Assembly: GCF_014199625.1 (NCBI RefSeq)
Contig: NZ_JACHNY010000001.1
Location: 186,001-250,000, forward strand
DNA: 64,000 bases
Reading direction: 5' to 3'
Source: Sphingomonas abaci
Lineage (GTDB): Bacteria; Pseudomonadota; Alphaproteobacteria; Sphingomonadales; Sphingomonadaceae
Shown one piece after another: positions 61,385-64,000 of the stretch. The notes under the pieces are model-generated. The model searched no databases. It was not told where the DNA came from and worked only from the letters and a program-made list of their open reading frames with translations. Position 1 is the stretch's first letter. Each line of letters opens with the position of its first letter. The position numbers and the translations under genes are program-made.

Positions 61385-62230
61385 CTAGGGCTAAGACTCA
61401 ATCACAGCCAGAAGGCGAGCGCTGTTGCGATGGCGACGCCTGAGAGGAAGTTGGCGGCGAGTTTGTCGTAGCGGGTGGCGACACGGCGGAAGTCCTTGAG
61501 ACGGCAGAAGGCGTTCTCAATCAGGTGGCGGCCACGGTAGCTCCTTGTCGTATCGGATGACGCGCTTCCGGTTGCGCCTGTCGGGAATGACAGGAACCGC
61601 TCCGGCGTCACGTAGCGAGCAGCGCAGCCGGTCGGCATCGTAGCCTTTGTCGCCAAGGAGATAACGCATCCGGCCCGCCTGCTCGAGAAGGACGGGCGCT
61701 GCCTTGATGTGGGTGACATTGCCGGCCGTCAGCATCAACGCATCGGGGCGGCCGATGACATCGGTGAGTGCGTGGATCTTGGTCGTCCATCCGCCGCGCG
61801 AGCGACCGATCGCCTGGAACTGGCACCCCTTCCCCGCCGAAGGCTGCGCGTTGCGCCTTGATGCAGGTGCTGTCGATCGCGGTACTTCTAGTGACCGCGC
61901 CGGCATCCACCAGCGCGTCGAGCAGCCTGAGCCAGAAGCCACGGCGCGACCAGCGGTTGAACCGGTTGTAGATCGTCGTCGACGGCCCGTAATCGGCCGG
62001 GCAGTCGCACCAGCGGCAGCCGACCTTCAGCACATGCACAATCCCGGAGATCACCCGACGGTCGTCTACCCGCCGCGCGCCAGGCTGGTTCTTGGGCAGA
62101 TGCGGCTCGATCGCCGCCCACGCTTCATCCGACAACCAGTACAGCGCCATGCCTCACTCCTCCTGATCCACCCGCCAGTGAGTCAGGAAAACCATCAACC
62201 CTCATGATGCTGATTGGGTTTGGACCCTAG
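61385..62230. mobile_element. IS5-family (IS427-type) insertion sequence
   Basis: About 846 bases including CTAG at both edges (61385-61388 and 62227-62230), a likely target duplication. The ends are imperfect inverted repeats: GGGCTAAGACTCAATCA on the left and GGGTCCAAACCCAATCA read inward from the right. It contains one transposase gene on the minus strand split into three frames. The size is normal for an IS427-group element. Confidence 0.82.
61402..62150 (-). pseudogene. IS5-family transposase, two frame breaks
   Basis: The DDE transposase starts MALYWLSDEAWAAIEPHLP and continues with YNRFNRWSRRGFWLRLL. At a G-rich run near 61830 it moves to another frame that reads AIGRSRGGWTTKIHALTDV, YLLGDKGYDADRLR, then near 61550 into a third frame with SYRGRHLIENAFCRLKDFRR and ends ATALAFWL. 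IS427-group elements often use one programmed shift between two frames; two shifts imply an inactive copy or a sequencing error. Confidence 0.87.
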
Positions 62231-62577
62231 AACGCTCTCACCGTTTCTAGGTTTTGCGCATTTGCTCCGCTAGGTGCGACACCCATTGCAGCCCCACCAA
62301 CAGGACAAAATGTGGGAAGGAGGCGACACTCTCTTGCCGTGGATCAAGGCTCAGGACGCCACCTGGGTCTATCCTGACCCGCAATGTGCGATGATCACGT
62401 AGGTCGCGCTGGACGAGGGGGAGCGAGGGCTATGCCAAACCAGCTGACTTATGATCGATCGGCAGGTTCCATCACATGCGCGAGAGGCCCTTCCATCAAC
62501 TCATCCTCTCTCAGCATCATAGAATGCGGCAAACCGCCACTTTGTAATTTTTTGAAGCTCACCGGAGATTGAAGCAG
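62231..62577. other. Spacer between IS5 and histidine kinase
   Basis: About 350 bases with no clear gene. It should hold the promoter of the kinase unless the IS insertion separated it. Confidence 0.35.
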
Positions 62578-64000
62578 GTGGTTGAGGTCGAAGAGCAAGC
62601 CAGGCAGCTTGCCGCCATGTACGACGCATCGCCGATCGGCCTGGCGGTTCTCGACATGGAACTACGCTATGTCCGCATCAACGAGCAGCTTGCACAGCTG
62701 AATGGGATACCCGCCTCCGCCCATATCGGTCGGTCGGTCACGGAGATGATCCCCGACCTCTCGGATCAGGCTCTGGCAGCATTCAACCGTGTCCTCGCTG
62801 GCGAGGAACTCACCAATATCGAGCTTGTCGGCCCAACGCGCGCGCGTCCCGATCAGACGAGCGTCTGGCGGCAGAATTGGGTGCCAATGCGGGACGCGGC
62901 CGGCTCAGTGATCGGGGTCGCCGTTTCCTGTGAGGATGTCAGCGAGCAGAGCCGAGCACAGAAGGCAGTCAAAGCGCTCAACCGGATCAACACCGCTCTT
63001 GCCGCGGAGCACGACCTTGAACGACTGGTTCAGATGGTCACCGATGCGGGGGTGGAACTGACAGGTGCCTCGGTGGGCGCATTCTTCCACAACGTGCTCG
63101 ACGAGAGCGGCGAACGCCTGCACCTCTTCACTCTCACTGGTGCCGATCGGGAAGTTTTTACAAAACTTGGGCGTCCGCGCGGCACCAAGGTTCTCGAGCC
63201 GCTATTTAGAAACGAAGTCATCCGCTCCGAGGACATCACAAAGGACTCTCGGTACGGGTTCAACGCCCCCTATGGCGGTATGCCACCCGGACACCCGGTC
63301 GTTACGAGCTATCTGGCCGTCCCCGTCGTTGCTCGCGACGGCAAAGTTCTAGGAGGGCTGCTGTTCGGCCATCCCAAGCCGGGATGCTTTTCACATCATC
63401 ATGAGGAACTCATTGGCAGCCTTGCGTCACAGGCTGCCGTGGCCATCGAGAATGCGCGCTTGCTGGCAGAGGTACAGGCAGCCAACGAGACGCTGGAGCG
63501 TCGCGTCACCGAAAGAACGGCAGAACGCGACCGTACATGGCAGCTATCTCGGGACCTGCTCATCACCGTCGATGCCAGTGGAATGCTTCACTCGGTCAGC
63601 CCGGCCTGGAAGACGGTGCTCGGACACCACCCTTCCGAGGTGGTCGGCCGGAGCTATCGCGACTTCGTTCATCCAGATGATATTGATCGAACCGAGGTTG
63701 CCTTGCTGGTTGCTACGAGCGGCGAGCCAGTGCCGGTTTTTGAGAACCGCTACATCGCAACCGACGGCTCGACCCGCTGGATCTCCTGGCTGACCTCGGT
63801 CGACGGAAGCCTGATCTACGGGTCCGGGCGTGACGTGACGGAGGCAAGAGCCAAGGACGAAATATTGCGCGCCACCGAGGAGGCACTCCGCCAGAGCCAG
63901 AAGATGGAGGCGATGGGGCAGCTGACAGGCGGCGTTGCACATGATTTCAACAATCTGCTGACACCCATCCTTGGTAGCCTCGACCTGATCCGTCGCAAGG
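62578..64000 (+). CDS. PAS-GAF-PAS sensor histidine kinase, partial
   Basis: The 5' part (about 474 codons) of a sensor kinase that continues beyond the window. Domains in order: PAS (about residues 12-120; [18 protein letters not shown]), GAF (about 140-295; [17 protein letters not shown] at its end), a short coiled coil ([12 protein letters not shown]), PAS (about 325-425; [12 protein letters not shown]) and the start of the histidine phosphotransfer region with the phospho-acceptor His in [11 protein letters not shown]. No transmembrane segment, so probably cytoplasmic. Start is uncertain: GTG 62578, TTG 62569 or ATG 62617; GGAG lies 10 bases before the [11 protein letters not shown] is typical of hybrid kinases with a C-terminal receiver. 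Confidence 0.9.
   Translation, partial: MVEVEEQARQLAAMYDASPIGLAVLDMELRYVRINEQLAQLNGIPASAHIGRSVTEMIPDLSDQALAAFNRVLAGEELTNIELVGPTRARPDQTSVWRQNWVPMRDAAGSVIGVAVSCEDVSEQSRAQKAVKALNRINTALAAEHDLERLVQMVTDAGVELTGASVGAFFHNVLDESGERLHLFTLTGADREVFTKLGRPRGTKVLEPLFRNEVIRSEDITKDSRYGFNAPYGGMPPGHPVVTSYLAVPVVARDGKVLGGLLFGHPKPGCFSHHHEELIGSLASQAAVAIENARLLAEVQAANETLERRVTERTAERDRTWQLSRDLLITVDASGMLHSVSPAWKTVLGHHPSEVVGRSYRDFVHPDDIDRTEVALLVATSGEPVPVFENRYIATDGSTRWISWLTSVDGSLIYGSGRDVTEARAKDEILRATEEALRQSQKMEAMGQLTGGVAHDFNNLLTPILGSLDLIRRK

Overview
The window looks like chromosome of a sphingomonad (Alphaproteobacteria, Sphingomonas or a near relative). The evidence is high-GC coding sequence with strong third-position bias, two TonB-dependent receptors, a PEPxxWA-CTERM surface protein of the type common in sphingomonads, a GTTC-N7-GTTC LexA box of the alphaproteobacterial type in front of dinB, and many TonB/LysR/SDR/aldo-keto reductase genes. 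No rRNA, tRNA, CRISPR array or phage module was seen. This placement is inference; no database search was possible.

Layout. 0-2.2 kb: one small membrane protein, then AT-richer sequence without a recognisable intact gene. 2.2-6.1 kb: a TonB receptor and an exported M20 peptidase, a likely peptide-uptake pair. 6.2-6.6 kb: an IS481-type remnant. 6.9-9.3 kb: a yqiJ-yqiK (flotillin) pair. 9.3-13.1 kb and 19.4-29.3 kb: an unusual run of regulator/oxidoreductase pairs, mostly divergent: LysR/NmrA-like, AraC/SDR, HxlR/quinone oxidoreductase, MocR/(PhzF + DJ-1-like), LysR/(aldo-keto reductase + MFS pump) and AraC/aldo-keto reductase. It is interrupted by a broken IS630 element, an NdvA-like ABC exporter, an HNH-like gene and an SOS operon (dinB-alkB plus a possible 34-residue third gene). 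29.3-33.4 kb: a metallophosphoesterase, a YcaQ-type crosslink glycosylase and two coupled hydrolases.

The most coherent system lies at 34.0-43.1 kb. A LysR regulator is divergent from five tightly coupled genes: a large TonB receptor, an exported nucleoside hydrolase of unusual type, an AzgA-like purine permease, an adenosine deaminase-family enzyme and an MmgE/PrpD-family protein. It reads as an outer-membrane-to-cytoplasm route for scavenging and using a purine nucleoside, with an unexplained last enzyme.

43.1-47.1 kb: decayed sequence, an OprB-type porin and an isolated PEP-CTERM protein in AT-richer DNA. 47.1-52.8 kb: a Crp/Fnr regulator divergent from an esterase, a royal-jelly/Yellow-family protein, a catalase-like haem protein, an SDR and an ABM monooxygenase. 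52.9-54.8 kb: a spore-photoproduct-lyase-like radical SAM protein divergent from a methyltransferase. 54.8-59.1 kb: a LolD-like ATPase, a fused double-FtsX permease and an AttH/CrtC lipocalin-like exported protein in one operon. 59.2-61.0 kb: a PuuE-like deacetylase convergent with a nucleoside deaminase and small genes. 61.4-62.2 kb: a frameshifted IS5 (IS427-type) copy. 62.6 kb to the end: the 5' part of a PAS-GAF-PAS histidine kinase running off the window.
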